Shown here: positions 24,738 through 32,420 of the stretch, piece after piece
Layout: the number at the start of each line of letters is the position of its first letter
Numbering within the stretch: the stretch's first letter is position 1
NCBI GenBank assembly: GCA_910577885.1
Contig: CAJTNK010000007.1
Coordinates: forward strand, 1,006 to 40,970
Reading direction: 5' to 3'
Origin: an uncultured Rikenella sp.
GTDB lineage: Bacteria > Bacteroidota > Bacteroidia > Bacteroidales > Rikenellaceae
Length of the DNA stretch: 39,965 nt
The notes under the pieces: model-generated
The model's input: the letters and a program-made list of their open reading frames with translations, nothing else
Databases searched by the model: none
Told to the model about the DNA's origin: nothing
Made by a program: the position numbers and the translations under genes

Positions 24738-24779
24738 AAAGCCGGGGGAGGGATTCCAAAGAATCCCTCCCCCGGCTTT
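24738..24779 (-). terminator. Strong terminator of the aminotransferase gene
   Basis: A 19-bp perfect stem (AAAGCCGGGGGAGGGATTC with loop CAAA and its complement), with a T-run on the minus strand, 20 bases beyond the aminotransferase stop. Confidence 0.85.
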
Positions 24780-24799
24780 GCGATTTAGAGCCCCGAGAA

Positions 24800-25906
24800 T
24801 CACTTCACCCGATCAAAGTAAGTCACGAACTTCTCATGCGGCGCCGAAACGCAAATACGGGCGTATTTCGAGGCCTCCTCCTTCCGGCTCTTGGTGAAGA
24901 ACGACAGCGAGACGCTCCCGATCCGATGGGCCAACAACTCCTCCTCCGTGCGGTTCACCACCACGAAGATGCCTTTCGGTGTGCTGGCGTGGTAAAACTC
25001 CCCGGCCAACAAGCCCCGCTCCTTCAGGTATTCGATGTTCCGCGCAATGTCGCGTGCCGTGGCGGCCTTGAAGTCGCTGGCCGCGCGGATCCCCTCCGGC
25101 GTGGTCAGCAGCCGGAGAATGAGCTGCTGGGCGAAAGCATTCACGCCGTTCGTACAGTACATCAGCCGGACCTCCAGTTCGTCGTGCAACTCCCGGTTGG
25201 TGGTGTGGATGAAGCCGAGCCGCTGGCCGCTCAGCCCCACCGACTTGCTGAAACTCTCCGTGATGATGACGTTCTCCAGCGCCATGAGCCGTTGGTAGTA
25301 GTCGTCCGTGCGGTCGTGGAAGATCCGCCGGTACGGGCTGTCGAAAAAGACCGTGATGCCGGCGTCGTTGAGCTTCCGGATGAGCGCAAACTGCTCCTCG
25401 TCGTCGTATTTCTCGCCCAGCGGATTGCCTGGGTCGCAGATCAGCACCGCGTTCCCCTGCAGCTCCGGAATCATTCCCTCGAGATCGCTCTGCGCCAGGT
25501 ACTCCGCGTTGCCGATCCCGCGTACGGTCAGCATCTGGAAATAACACCCCCAGTAGTAGACCGGCAGGTAGAGTTTGCCCATCCCGACGGCCTGTACCAC
25601 GAGGTCCAGGGCGTTCATCCCGCCGGCCGAGATCAGGATGTTGTCCGGCGACGAACGCCCGCCGAAGTACTCGTCGTTGATGGCCTGCCGCAAAGCCGGG
25701 AAACCCGGTCCCGGAGGATAGACCTGGATGTCGTTCGAGTTGAAGTCCATTCGGGCCACCACCTCGCGCAGGTCGATGTTCACGACGGCGTTCACCCCGC
25801 GGTTCAACGGCAGGTATTCCTGGCCGGTTTCGGCTCCGAGCCTTTTGAGTTTCTCGCCGATCTGCACGATCTTCGACAGCGCGGCGCCGCTTCTTTTAAT
25901 CTCCAT
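24800..25906 (-). CDS. PLP-dependent class I/II aminotransferase
   Basis: A 368-residue fold-type I pyridoxal-phosphate enzyme. The Schiff-base Lys is K221 in ITESFSKSVGLSGQRLG, the Asp that contacts the cofactor ring nitrogen is D189 in VFFDSPYRR, and the conserved Asn is N161 in CDPGNPLG. The N-terminal substrate-side segment reads NDIQVYPPGPGFPALRQAI, and the glycine loop ISAGGMNALD binds the phosphate. The amino-acid substrate cannot be read from the sequence; the SGQRLGF box and arrangement are those of aspartate/aromatic/LL-DAP-type aminotransferases. The ATG at 25906 is the natural start. The gene is divergent from the BACON lipoprotein and lies inside the segment that the proposed susC inversion would flip. 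Confidence 0.88.
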   Translation of the reverse strand: MEIKRSGAALSKIVQIGEKLKRLGAETGQEYLPLNRGVNAVVNIDLREVVARMDFNSNDIQVYPPGPGFPALRQAINDEYFGGRSSPDNILISAGGMNALDLVVQAVGMGKLYLPVYYWGCYFQMLTVRGIGNAEYLAQSDLEGMIPELQGNAVLICDPGNPLGEKYDDEEQFALIRKLNDAGITVFFDSPYRRIFHDRTDDYYQRLMALENVIITESFSKSVGLSGQRLGFIHTTNRELHDELEVRLMYCTNGVNAFAQQLILRLLTTPEGIRAASDFKAATARDIARNIEYLKERGLLAGEFYHASTPKGIFVVVNRTEEELLAHRIGSVSLSFFTKSRKEEASKYARICVSAPHEKFVTYFDRVK

Positions 25907-25991
25907 AGGATTCGTTCAATCAGATTTCCTGAGAACAATAGTACGGCTTTTTGGGGAATCGATCGACAGGAGACGACAAGAAATCCGCCGA

Positions 25992-26024
25992 TTTGTTAAG
26001 AATACCTCCGAATTGTTATGTTTT
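25992..26024 (+). promoter_or_regulatory. Candidate promoter of the BACON lipoprotein gene
   Basis: TTTG (25992-25995) and TATGTTTT (26017-26024) with a 21-base spacer, close to the Bacteroidetes TTTG / TAnnTTTG pattern with one mismatch in the -7 box. The leader would be about 165 bases. Confidence 0.4.
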
Positions 26025-26194
26025 GCATTTTCTTTGACACCGCCCGTTACCGAATTTCTTGGAACGCTTTTTGCGATAGGCAGGTTTGAGACCGATCCAG
26101 GGCGCTCGGAAGCAAGTTGCACGAGAAAGGGGGGGCGCGCAGCGAGGCGGAAAGTGATCGAGAACGTTTTTTTAGTATTAAATATCAGTGTATT

Positions 26195-27646
26195 ATGAAT
26201 GCAAGAATGTTTTTACTCGGAGGACTTTTCTTTTTGTCGACCGCTTGTCAGAAGTCGATCGACGAGGTGTTGACGGAGGTGACGCTCGAGACACAGGAGA
26301 TCGTATTGCCGGAGAATACCGGCGGAGGCGAGCAGCTGACGACGGCCAGTTTCACGACCACGGCTCCGTGGCGAATCGAGTTGTCGGACTCGAAGTCGGT
26401 GGGCGATTGGGTCCACGTATCGCCGCTGAGCGGCGAGGCGGGTACGGTGACGCTGACCATCGCCGTCGACGAGAACCGCACCCCGACGGAACGAAAGGCC
26501 AATATCCGGCTGCTGAGCGGGAGCGAGGAGCGGAATATCGTCGTGACTCAGCCGGGTGACGGCTCGTTGCCGGCCGGCGAGTCGATCTACCGGACGGGGG
26601 TCGTCCAGGATACGCTGGTGATCCGGCTGCCCGTCGGCCGCACTTACCGGACCGATGTCGAACAGGGAGACGACTGGCTGGGGGCTCCGCGGCTCTCGTC
26701 GGGCGAACGGTTCGACTCGCTCTCTTTCGTCCTCCCGACCAACCGCTCGATGGAAGAACGCGTTGCGACGGTCCGGGTCAGTGACGCGAACGGGGATTAC
26801 ACCGCGCTGCTGACGATCGTTCAGCCGTCGGCGGCGTTGGACATCACCCTCTCGCTGCCGCATGTCGAACTGCCCACGGGCGGTGTCGGCGGCGAGGCGC
26901 CGGAGGAGCTGGTGGACAGTCTCTTCGTGGCGGGGTTCGATGCCGAGGGGCGGTTGCTCTTCACGCAGGATCTTCCGCAGACCTATCGCGAGGCGTATGC
27001 TTTTCGGGTGCTGCCCACCGAGCTGCTTTTACGCGATTATTACCCCTCGGTCCGGATCTACGTGGTGGCGAACAGTTCGAGCGCACTGACGGGCTTCTCG
27101 GGTAACGAACAGGAGTTTGTCAACCGCAAGGACACGGCGATCTCGCGGCTCTTCGGGGCGGGGAACATCCAACCGCCGCTGAGCGGCATGACGATACAGG
27201 ACCTGACGTTCGGTCCGAACCGGGTGGCGGTGGGGTTGTCGCATGTCACGGCCCAGGTCACGTTCAAAGTGCTCTTCGACTCGACGTGGACGGCCTCCCG
27301 GACACTCGAACAGGTGAACATCGGCGGGTTCAGCACTTGGGGCTACCTGTTCGCTACCGCCTCGGACACGCAGACTTCGCCGATCGAGCGGACTTTCAGT
27401 CCGGCGGTCGAACCGACACCCGACAATCAATACCGATTCTTTGCCTACGAGAACAGTCAATTGGTTCTCACGGTCCGTGCCGGCGGACGTTACTACCAGG
27501 GTTCCGCGCCGAATGTCCTGAAACGGGGGTACAAGTACTCGTTCAACATGCGTTTGGCTGATGCCGCTGCAGCGGCGGCGTCCTCTGCCCAGGCATCGAC
27601 CGTCCCGAACGGAGCGGTACAAGAGATCGTGTTACGGCCTCTGTAG
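26195..27646 (+). CDS. BACON-domain, fimbrillin-like surface lipoprotein
   Basis: A 483-residue lipoprotein: MNARMFLLGGLFFLSTAC with the lipobox Cys at residue 18. Two BACON-type Ig-like domains follow, at about 30-115 (TTTAPWRIELSDS, WVHVSPLSGEAGTVTLTIAV, RNIVVTQPG) and about 120-205 (less canonical, ending LTIVQPSA). Residues 210-483 look like a fimbrillin/Mfa-type domain: VDSLFVAGFDAEGRLLFTQ, VRIYVVANSSS, LSHVTAQVTFKVLF, and a final NVLKRGYKYSFNMRL strand. BACON domains are thought to mediate glycan or mucin binding at the surface, and fimbrillin-like domains build or anchor thin pili. I take the ATG at 26195 because it directly opens the signal peptide; the frame stays open upstream to 26117 without a sensible N-terminus. 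It ends in family B repeat DNA. Confidence 0.8.
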   Translation: MNARMFLLGGLFFLSTACQKSIDEVLTEVTLETQEIVLPENTGGGEQLTTASFTTTAPWRIELSDSKSVGDWVHVSPLSGEAGTVTLTIAVDENRTPTERKANIRLLSGSEERNIVVTQPGDGSLPAGESIYRTGVVQDTLVIRLPVGRTYRTDVEQGDDWLGAPRLSSGERFDSLSFVLPTNRSMEERVATVRVSDANGDYTALLTIVQPSAALDITLSLPHVELPTGGVGGEAPEELVDSLFVAGFDAEGRLLFTQDLPQTYREAYAFRVLPTELLLRDYYPSVRIYVVANSSSALTGFSGNEQEFVNRKDTAISRLFGAGNIQPPLSGMTIQDLTFGPNRVAVGLSHVTAQVTFKVLFDSTWTASRTLEQVNIGGFSTWGYLFATASDTQTSPIERTFSPAVEPTPDNQYRFFAYENSQLVLTVRAGGRYYQGSAPNVLKRGYKYSFNMRLADAAAAAASSAQASTVPNGAVQEIVLRPL

Positions 27647-27931
27647 TCGGTCTTCTTTACAGGCAGGCTGTTTTTACGGAACTTTTTTGGGGCATTTTTT
27701 TGCCCGGCAGAGTGCCGCTCGGCACTCGAACCGGGCCGGCCGGGTGAAAAGTTTTCGGAGAAAAGGTAATACCGAGTGCCGGAAGGGTGCCGCTCGGCAC
27801 TCGAACCGGGCCGGCCGGGTGAGAAATTTTCAGAGAACCGGTAATACCGGGTGCCGGGAGGCACCGCCCCCGCGGCGTAAGCGGGGCCCGCGCGGCCTGA
27901 GCGCAGTTCTTGCTTGTCGGTATGGCTCGAC

Positions 27932-28004
27932 CCGCGCGCGACTGCTGGAGTAGGAAATCGACCAAACAACTCACGTTGTTTGATCGATTTCCGCCAGCGC
28001 GCGG
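27932..28004. repeat. Family B long hairpin B6
   Basis: In inverted orientation to B4 and B5: outer CCGCGCGCG...CGCGCGG, inner GGAAATCGACCAAACAAC-TCAC-GTTGTTTGATCGATTTCC. Confidence 0.8.
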
Positions 28005-28270
28005 ACAATGCAGGTTACAACCGGTAGGCCAGCAAAACACCCCGTGGGCGCGTTGCGGGCCTCCAGGAATAGGGGGCGGGCCGGACGCCCGGCGGAAACG
28101 CCACGAGCCCCGACGAGGGGCGGAGCCAGCCGTGGGGCGGCGGCTGGCCCGAGCGGCCCATAGGGCCGCAGTTCCCCTGTCTGTTGGATCTGTTACATCC
28201 TGCCCTCGGAGCAGCGTCCGGCCCTTTTCTTAGCAACCTGCATGGACTGCGCGCGGGACCTATTTCGATC

Positions 28271-28334
28271 GTCCGCGGGAATTTCAGTTTGATTTTGCTT
28301 CCGCAAAACCATTGAAATTCCTATTTAGGCGGAC
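28271..28334. repeat. Family B long hairpin B7
   Basis: Outer GTCCGC / GCGGAC; inner GGAATTTCA...TGAAATTCC with tip GATTTTGC-TTCC-GCAAAACC. Confidence 0.75.
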
Positions 28335-28615
28335 GGGGTGCCGCGCGGCACTCGAAAGCTGGAGCTTACTTGGCACAGCCCGCTGGCGCCAACCGAGAAA
28401 CTTCAACTCGAAAGCAACCGCGCCCATAGGGCGCGCGAGGTGCCACTCGGCACTCGAAAGCTGGTGTTGGCTCGGCAACAAGCTACGACTGCCCTGCGCG
28501 GGCGGCGGCTAACTAAGGCTGAGATAACCCCGGCAAAACACCCAACGGGTGCGCCGGACGGGCGGTGCCTTCCGGCACTCGGCATTGGCCATTCGGGCGA
28601 GAAAACAGTCTTTGT

Positions 28616-28691
28616 CCGCGCGCCAGCGAAATCCTGTTCAAACGCGTACCCCTGCGTTTGAACGATTTCGCTACTTAAGGCGGGGCGCACG
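28616..28691. repeat. Family B long hairpin B8
   Basis: Outer CCGCGCGCC / GGGGCGCACGG; inner GCGAAATC...GATTTCGC with tip GTTCAAACGC...GCGTTTGAAC. It is preceded by the GTGCC/GGCAC leader ending GGGCGAGAAAACAGTCT, as at B3 and B5. Confidence 0.8.
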
Positions 28692-28916
28692 GGGTTTCTC
28701 GCCATATTTTGCAATATAAAACCCAGCAAAAGCCCCAACGGGGCCGCTCGGCACTCGAACCGGACTGTGTCTACCCTAACAAAGGCCCGCGCCGTGACGC
28801 GAACACGTCCGCCGCAGGGGCGAGCCCAAAGGGCGTCTTATTGGCCTCCGGGCGAGAAAACCCCGAAAAAACACCCAACGGTGCGCATCGCATGGACCCT
28901 ACGGGCAAAAACAAGA

Positions 28917-28951
28917 GCGTCGGGCTACTCGCAAAAACGAGAGTCCGACGC
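28917..28951 (-). terminator. Terminator of fabI
   Basis: On the minus strand GCGTCGG...CTCG, a T-rich loop, CGAG...CCGACGC, then TCTTGTTTTTG. It begins 21 bases after the fabI stop. Confidence 0.75.
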
Positions 28952-28971
28952 CCCAATCCTCCCTAAACAAC

Positions 28972-29856
28972 TTATTTCCCCTGCTTCTTCACGTCCAGGA
29001 ATTCCATGTTGTTCTCTTCGTACTCCTTCAACTCCTGTTCCAAGCTCTGGCTGTAGAGCTTCATGGCCCGCCGGCTCATCCCCATGCTCGAGAACCCGCC
29101 GTCGTGGAAGAGGTTCTGCATCGTAACCTTCTTGGTCAGGTCGCTGAAGAGCGTAATCACGTAGTTGGCGCAGTCCAATGCCGTGGCATTCCCGAGCGGC
29201 GACATCCGCTGAGCGAAGTCCATCAGGTGGTCGAGCCCCATGACGCCGCTCCCGGCCGTAGTGGGCGTCGGCGACTGCGAAACGGTGTTGACCCGAATTT
29301 TCTTTTCGCGCCCGTAGATGTAACCGAACGACCGGGCGATCGATTCCAGCAACGCCTTGGCATCGGCCATGTCGTTGTAGCCGTACAAAGTGCGCTGTGC
29401 AGCGATATACGAGAGCGCCACGATCGATCCCCATTCGTTGAGCGCATCTTTCTTGCGCGCCACCTGCATCACTTTGTGGAACGAGATGGCCGAGATGTCG
29501 AGCGTTTTCTGCAAAAAGCCGTAGTCCAGGTCGTCGTACGTGCGTCCTTTGCGGACGTTGGGCGACATGCCGATCGAGTGGAGAATGAAGTCGAACTTAC
29601 CGCCGAAGTGTTCCATGGTTTTGTCGACCAGGTTCTCGAGGTCGGCAACGTCCGTCGCATCGGCCGGTACGAAAATGGTGCCGAGTTTTTCGGCCAATTC
29701 CGCCGTACCGCCCATCCGGGCTGCCATGGCGGTGTTGGTCAGCACGATTTCGGCGCCCTCTTCGACGGCCCGTTCGGCCACTTGCCAGGCGATCGATTTA
29801 TCATTGAGTGCTCCGAAGATGAGCCCTTTTTTCCCTTTCAGAAGATTGTAAGACAT
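28972..29856 (-). CDS. fabI: Enoyl-[acyl-carrier-protein] reductase (NADH)
   Basis: A 294-residue short-chain dehydrogenase-type enzyme that performs the last reduction of each fatty-acid elongation cycle (trans-2-enoyl-ACP to acyl-ACP). Seen directly: the nucleotide-binding start GLIFGALNDKSIAW of the FabI variant Rossmann loop, the NAD-side DFILHSIGMSP, the catalytic Y160-x2-M163-x3-K167 (YNDMADAK) and the substrate-loop region NTVSQSPTPTTAGSG. It is about 30 residues longer than E. coli FabI, mainly through a C-terminal helical tail (RRAMKLYSQSLEQELKEYEE). It has its own promoter and terminator. It is probably essential, which matters because it lies within the proposed invertible segment; being self-contained, it should be expressed in either orientation. 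Confidence 0.95.
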   Translation of the reverse strand: MSYNLLKGKKGLIFGALNDKSIAWQVAERAVEEGAEIVLTNTAMAARMGGTAELAEKLGTIFVPADATDVADLENLVDKTMEHFGGKFDFILHSIGMSPNVRKGRTYDDLDYGFLQKTLDISAISFHKVMQVARKKDALNEWGSIVALSYIAAQRTLYGYNDMADAKALLESIARSFGYIYGREKKIRVNTVSQSPTPTTAGSGVMGLDHLMDFAQRMSPLGNATALDCANYVITLFSDLTKKVTMQNLFHDGGFSSMGMSRRAMKLYSQSLEQELKEYEENNMEFLDVKKQGK

Positions 29857-29888
29857 GTCCTGTTTCGAGATTTTAAAAATTCAGGGGA

Positions 29889-29896
29889 CAAAGTTA
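29889..29896 (-). promoter_or_regulatory. Candidate -7 element for fabI
   Basis: Minus strand TAACTTTG, an exact TAnnTTTG match 33 bases before the ATG. No obvious -33 TTTG. Confidence 0.45.
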
Positions 29897-30007
29897 GCGA
29901 TTTTTCCGGGAATTTCCGTGGATCGTGGACGAGTTGCCGTTCCAGGGGGACTGATTTCGGTCGTCCGCCCCGGGGTCCGAAAGCTTTTTTGGGGGCGTAA
30001 AACAGAG

Positions 30008-30066
30008 ACCTCCGCACCTGGAGGTGAAGAGGTGTTTCCATCTCTCCCTCTCTGTGGTGCGGAGGT
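30008..30066. other. Long hairpin between the susD stop and fabI
   Basis: ACCTCCGCACC pairs perfectly with GGTGCGGAGGT around a 37-base loop. It is upstream of the fabI promoter and downstream of the active susCD operon. It may be a second terminator or processing structure for that operon. Confidence 0.45.
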
Positions 30067-30123
30067 CGATCCCGGCAAAATTTAAAGACTACTAACTCCT
30101 TGAAAGAAGCACCGGGGTAGGTT

Positions 30124-30170
30124 ATCCCTTCCGTCCCCTCCCACTGCAAAGCGGGGGGGACGGAAGGGAT
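30124..30170 (-). terminator. Strong hairpin downstream of the active susC-susD operon
   Basis: A 15-bp stem ATCCCTTCCGTCCCC / GGGGACGGAAGGGAT, about 80 bases after the susD stop. There is no long T-run, so it may act by blocking 3' exonucleases as much as by terminating. A further GAGGAGAA/TTCTCCTC hairpin lies at 30198-30232. Confidence 0.55.
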
Positions 30171-30246
30171 TTGCGGTCGCCGAACGGAAAGGAGAGTGAG
30201 GAGAAGTGCACGCCCCCTCGCTCGTTCTCCTCTCCCTCAGCTCAGA

Positions 30247-32397
30247 TTACAAACCTTGTTTGTCCCAGTAGATTCGTCCGGTGGTTGCATCGTAGAATCC
30301 GTATTCCGGGAAGGTCGTTTTCAGGGTTTCGCGAGCCGCGTTGAAGTTTTCGTTGTTGATGGTCTGCGGTTGCGGCAGGGCGCCACGACGCGGGAATTCC
30401 AGCGGTTCGCCGCCCGACTTGGTGTACGGTTTCACCCAGTACGGACCTTTCAAGGCTGCTGCATCGGCGGGCGAGTTCACATCGACGATCTTCGGATAGC
30501 CCGTCAGACGCCACCAGTCCCACATCTTGATCGGCTGGTTGTAAGCATAGATCCACATCTGACCCACGATCGCTTCTTTCTGGTCGGCAGCGTTCCCCAG
30601 TGCCTGTGCGGCTACGTAGGCGGCAATCTGATCGGCCGTAATGGCATACGGTTCGGAGTCGTTGATGCCGACCACTTCCGGGTTGGTGGTCACCGTAGAG
30701 CCAGATTCCGTGGTCCCGGTGCGAACCATCGTGGTAGCCGTCTGGATGCCGTAACGGATCGCATCGGCCTGGAGTTCCTTGATGGCCGAGGTCAGCCCGC
30801 TTTCGTACCATACGGCAGCGCTCTTGCCGGTGCTCACCCCGTCCAAGGTCAGGTAAGCCATCATGTAGCAGAACTCCGGATAGGTGTAGAGCGGGAAACG
30901 ATAGTAGTAATCGTTCCGGTTGTCGATCGAGCCGTCGTATCCGTTCCCGTTGTTCTGCGGTCCCGGGTCGGCGAAAGTCTTCCCACCCACGGCGCAGAAG
31001 TAGCGACCCTGCGGACGGCTGGCCACTTCGATGGTATAGGCCACCGAGGTCTGATCCTCTACCAGTTTGATCTCGTATTCGGCCGGGAAATCTTCCGTGA
31101 CTTCGCCTTTGTTGGCGACTTTCCAAGCCTGGCCTTTGGGCCATTCGCTGTCCGGGATGCCGGTAACCTGCGAACGGTGGAGACGGATCGTCACCGAGCG
31201 CTGGCCCCAGAATTCACCGGCGTGGTTGGCGCGTGTCGTACCGTAGAAGTACGGGTTCGGCGACTGACCCTGGAAAGCCGAGCTGGTGTTGTTCTGGAAG
31301 TCGAACACACCACCCCAGGAGGTCTCTTTGCCATCCCTGGTTTGCTTGGCCAGCGAGTCCGGGAAGTAGTGAGCGAGCCACTGAAGGTCTTTGTTGCCCG
31401 GATGCACGCCGTTGGCGCGTACCAGCAGCGGAAGACGCGGGTCGTTCAGCTCCTTGAGGTAGGAGATGAAGTTATCCGACACCGAGTAGAAGAGGCTGAC
31501 AGAAGCGATGTAGTCCGAGTTGTAGACTCCCTCATTCTGGCTGTAGCCGTTGTAGTAGCTGTACGCCCCGTCGGTTTCGGTTTCGAACCAGCCCGAAGCC
31601 TGGGTTTCGGCCAACACTTTGTCGAACCGGGGACCGTCGACCTGTTTCATGATCCAGGCCATGTACAACCGGTAGGAGTTGGCGAATTTTTTCCACAGGG
31701 TCCGTTGCTGATCGTAGTCGGTCCGAGTGCTGGGCGCTCCGACACCTTCGTTCACGATGTAGCCGTACACCGGGTCGTAGATGCCCAGGTCGACCGTCCG
31801 TTCGTGCGGTTCGGCTTCCAGGACGGCGATGTAGCCGGCCAGTTCGTCGTCCAGCGCTTCGTAGACTTCGTTCGTGAAGATGTCGTAGGCCGGTTTGGTG
31901 ATCCCTTCGGTGACCGCCTTGAAGGCCTGGCTATAAACGGCCGCGCCGTAGTTCTGGAACACGCGGAAGGCTTCGTAAACCTTCACGATACCGGCAATGG
32001 CGTTCAGATCCTGATACTGCGTAGCCTCTTGTTCGGTCAGGTTGTCCTTGAGGTAGTTCTGCAGGAGGACCATCTGGTAACCCACGTCATAGAGCCAGTT
32101 GTAGTAGTTGCCGATTTGGCTCGGTGAGGAGTAGCTGCCGTTTTTGCTGTACGGACCGTTGGCATCTCCGTTGCTGGTGGTGTAGTACACGAAGTACTGT
32201 GCCATCTGGCCTTCGCTGGTCACGCGTTCGGTGATCCCGCCCGAAGTGTCGAAGTTCTTCATGGCGTTCAGGAACATGTACCGCGGGTCGGTTTCGCCGA
32301 TGGTGTTGGGGTTGGTGTTCAGCTCCTTCATCTTGTCCTTGCAACCGACAAGAGCGAGAGCTGCCAAGCCGCCGATCAAATATTTCGTTATTTTCAT
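30247..32397 (-). CDS. SusD/RagB-like surface lipoprotein (active operon)
   Basis: A 716-residue outer-membrane lipoprotein that forms the lid of the SusC transporter encoded just upstream. Signal peptide MKITKYLIGGLAALALVGC with lipobox Cys19, then KDKMKELNTNPN. SusD-type helices are visible: YQDLNAIAGIVKVYEAFRVFQNYG near 120-145, YPEFCYMMAYLTLDGVSTGKSAAVWYESG near 510-540, and QMWIYAYNQPIKMWDWWRLTGYP near 635-660. Like the silent SusD, it is longer than usual and carries an extended central region. It begins 23 bases after the susC stop, so the two are co-transcribed. Ligand unknown; the two SusD proteins are clearly paralogous but diverged in the middle, which suggests different ligands. 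Confidence 0.93.
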   Translation of the reverse strand: MKITKYLIGGLAALALVGCKDKMKELNTNPNTIGETDPRYMFLNAMKNFDTSGGITERVTSEGQMAQYFVYYTTSNGDANGPYSKNGSYSSPSQIGNYYNWLYDVGYQMVLLQNYLKDNLTEQEATQYQDLNAIAGIVKVYEAFRVFQNYGAAVYSQAFKAVTEGITKPAYDIFTNEVYEALDDELAGYIAVLEAEPHERTVDLGIYDPVYGYIVNEGVGAPSTRTDYDQQRTLWKKFANSYRLYMAWIMKQVDGPRFDKVLAETQASGWFETETDGAYSYYNGYSQNEGVYNSDYIASVSLFYSVSDNFISYLKELNDPRLPLLVRANGVHPGNKDLQWLAHYFPDSLAKQTRDGKETSWGGVFDFQNNTSSAFQGQSPNPYFYGTTRANHAGEFWGQRSVTIRLHRSQVTGIPDSEWPKGQAWKVANKGEVTEDFPAEYEIKLVEDQTSVAYTIEVASRPQGRYFCAVGGKTFADPGPQNNGNGYDGSIDNRNDYYYRFPLYTYPEFCYMMAYLTLDGVSTGKSAAVWYESGLTSAIKELQADAIRYGIQTATTMVRTGTTESGSTVTTNPEVVGINDSEPYAITADQIAAYVAAQALGNAADQKEAIVGQMWIYAYNQPIKMWDWWRLTGYPKIVDVNSPADAAALKGPYWVKPYTKSGGEPLEFPRRGALPQPQTINNENFNAARETLKTTFPEYGFYDATTGRIYWDKQGL

Positions 32398-32420
32398 ACT
32401 AAGCTTGTGTTACGGTTAAA

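Larger units (their letters stand above)
27690..28900. repeat. Family B mosaic repeat array 2
   Basis: About 1.2 kb of non-coding GC-rich mosaic, related to array 1 and partly inverted relative to it. It has GTGCC-NNNN-GGCAC hairpins with TCGAACCGGGCC or TCGAAAGCTGG after them (27714, 27785, 28338, 28439, 28564, 28746), three long hairpins listed separately, and a GCGGCCC-ATA-GGGCCGC block near 28150. The piece at 28338-28480 matches 6060-6240 of array 1 in inverted orientation. Confidence 0.75.
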
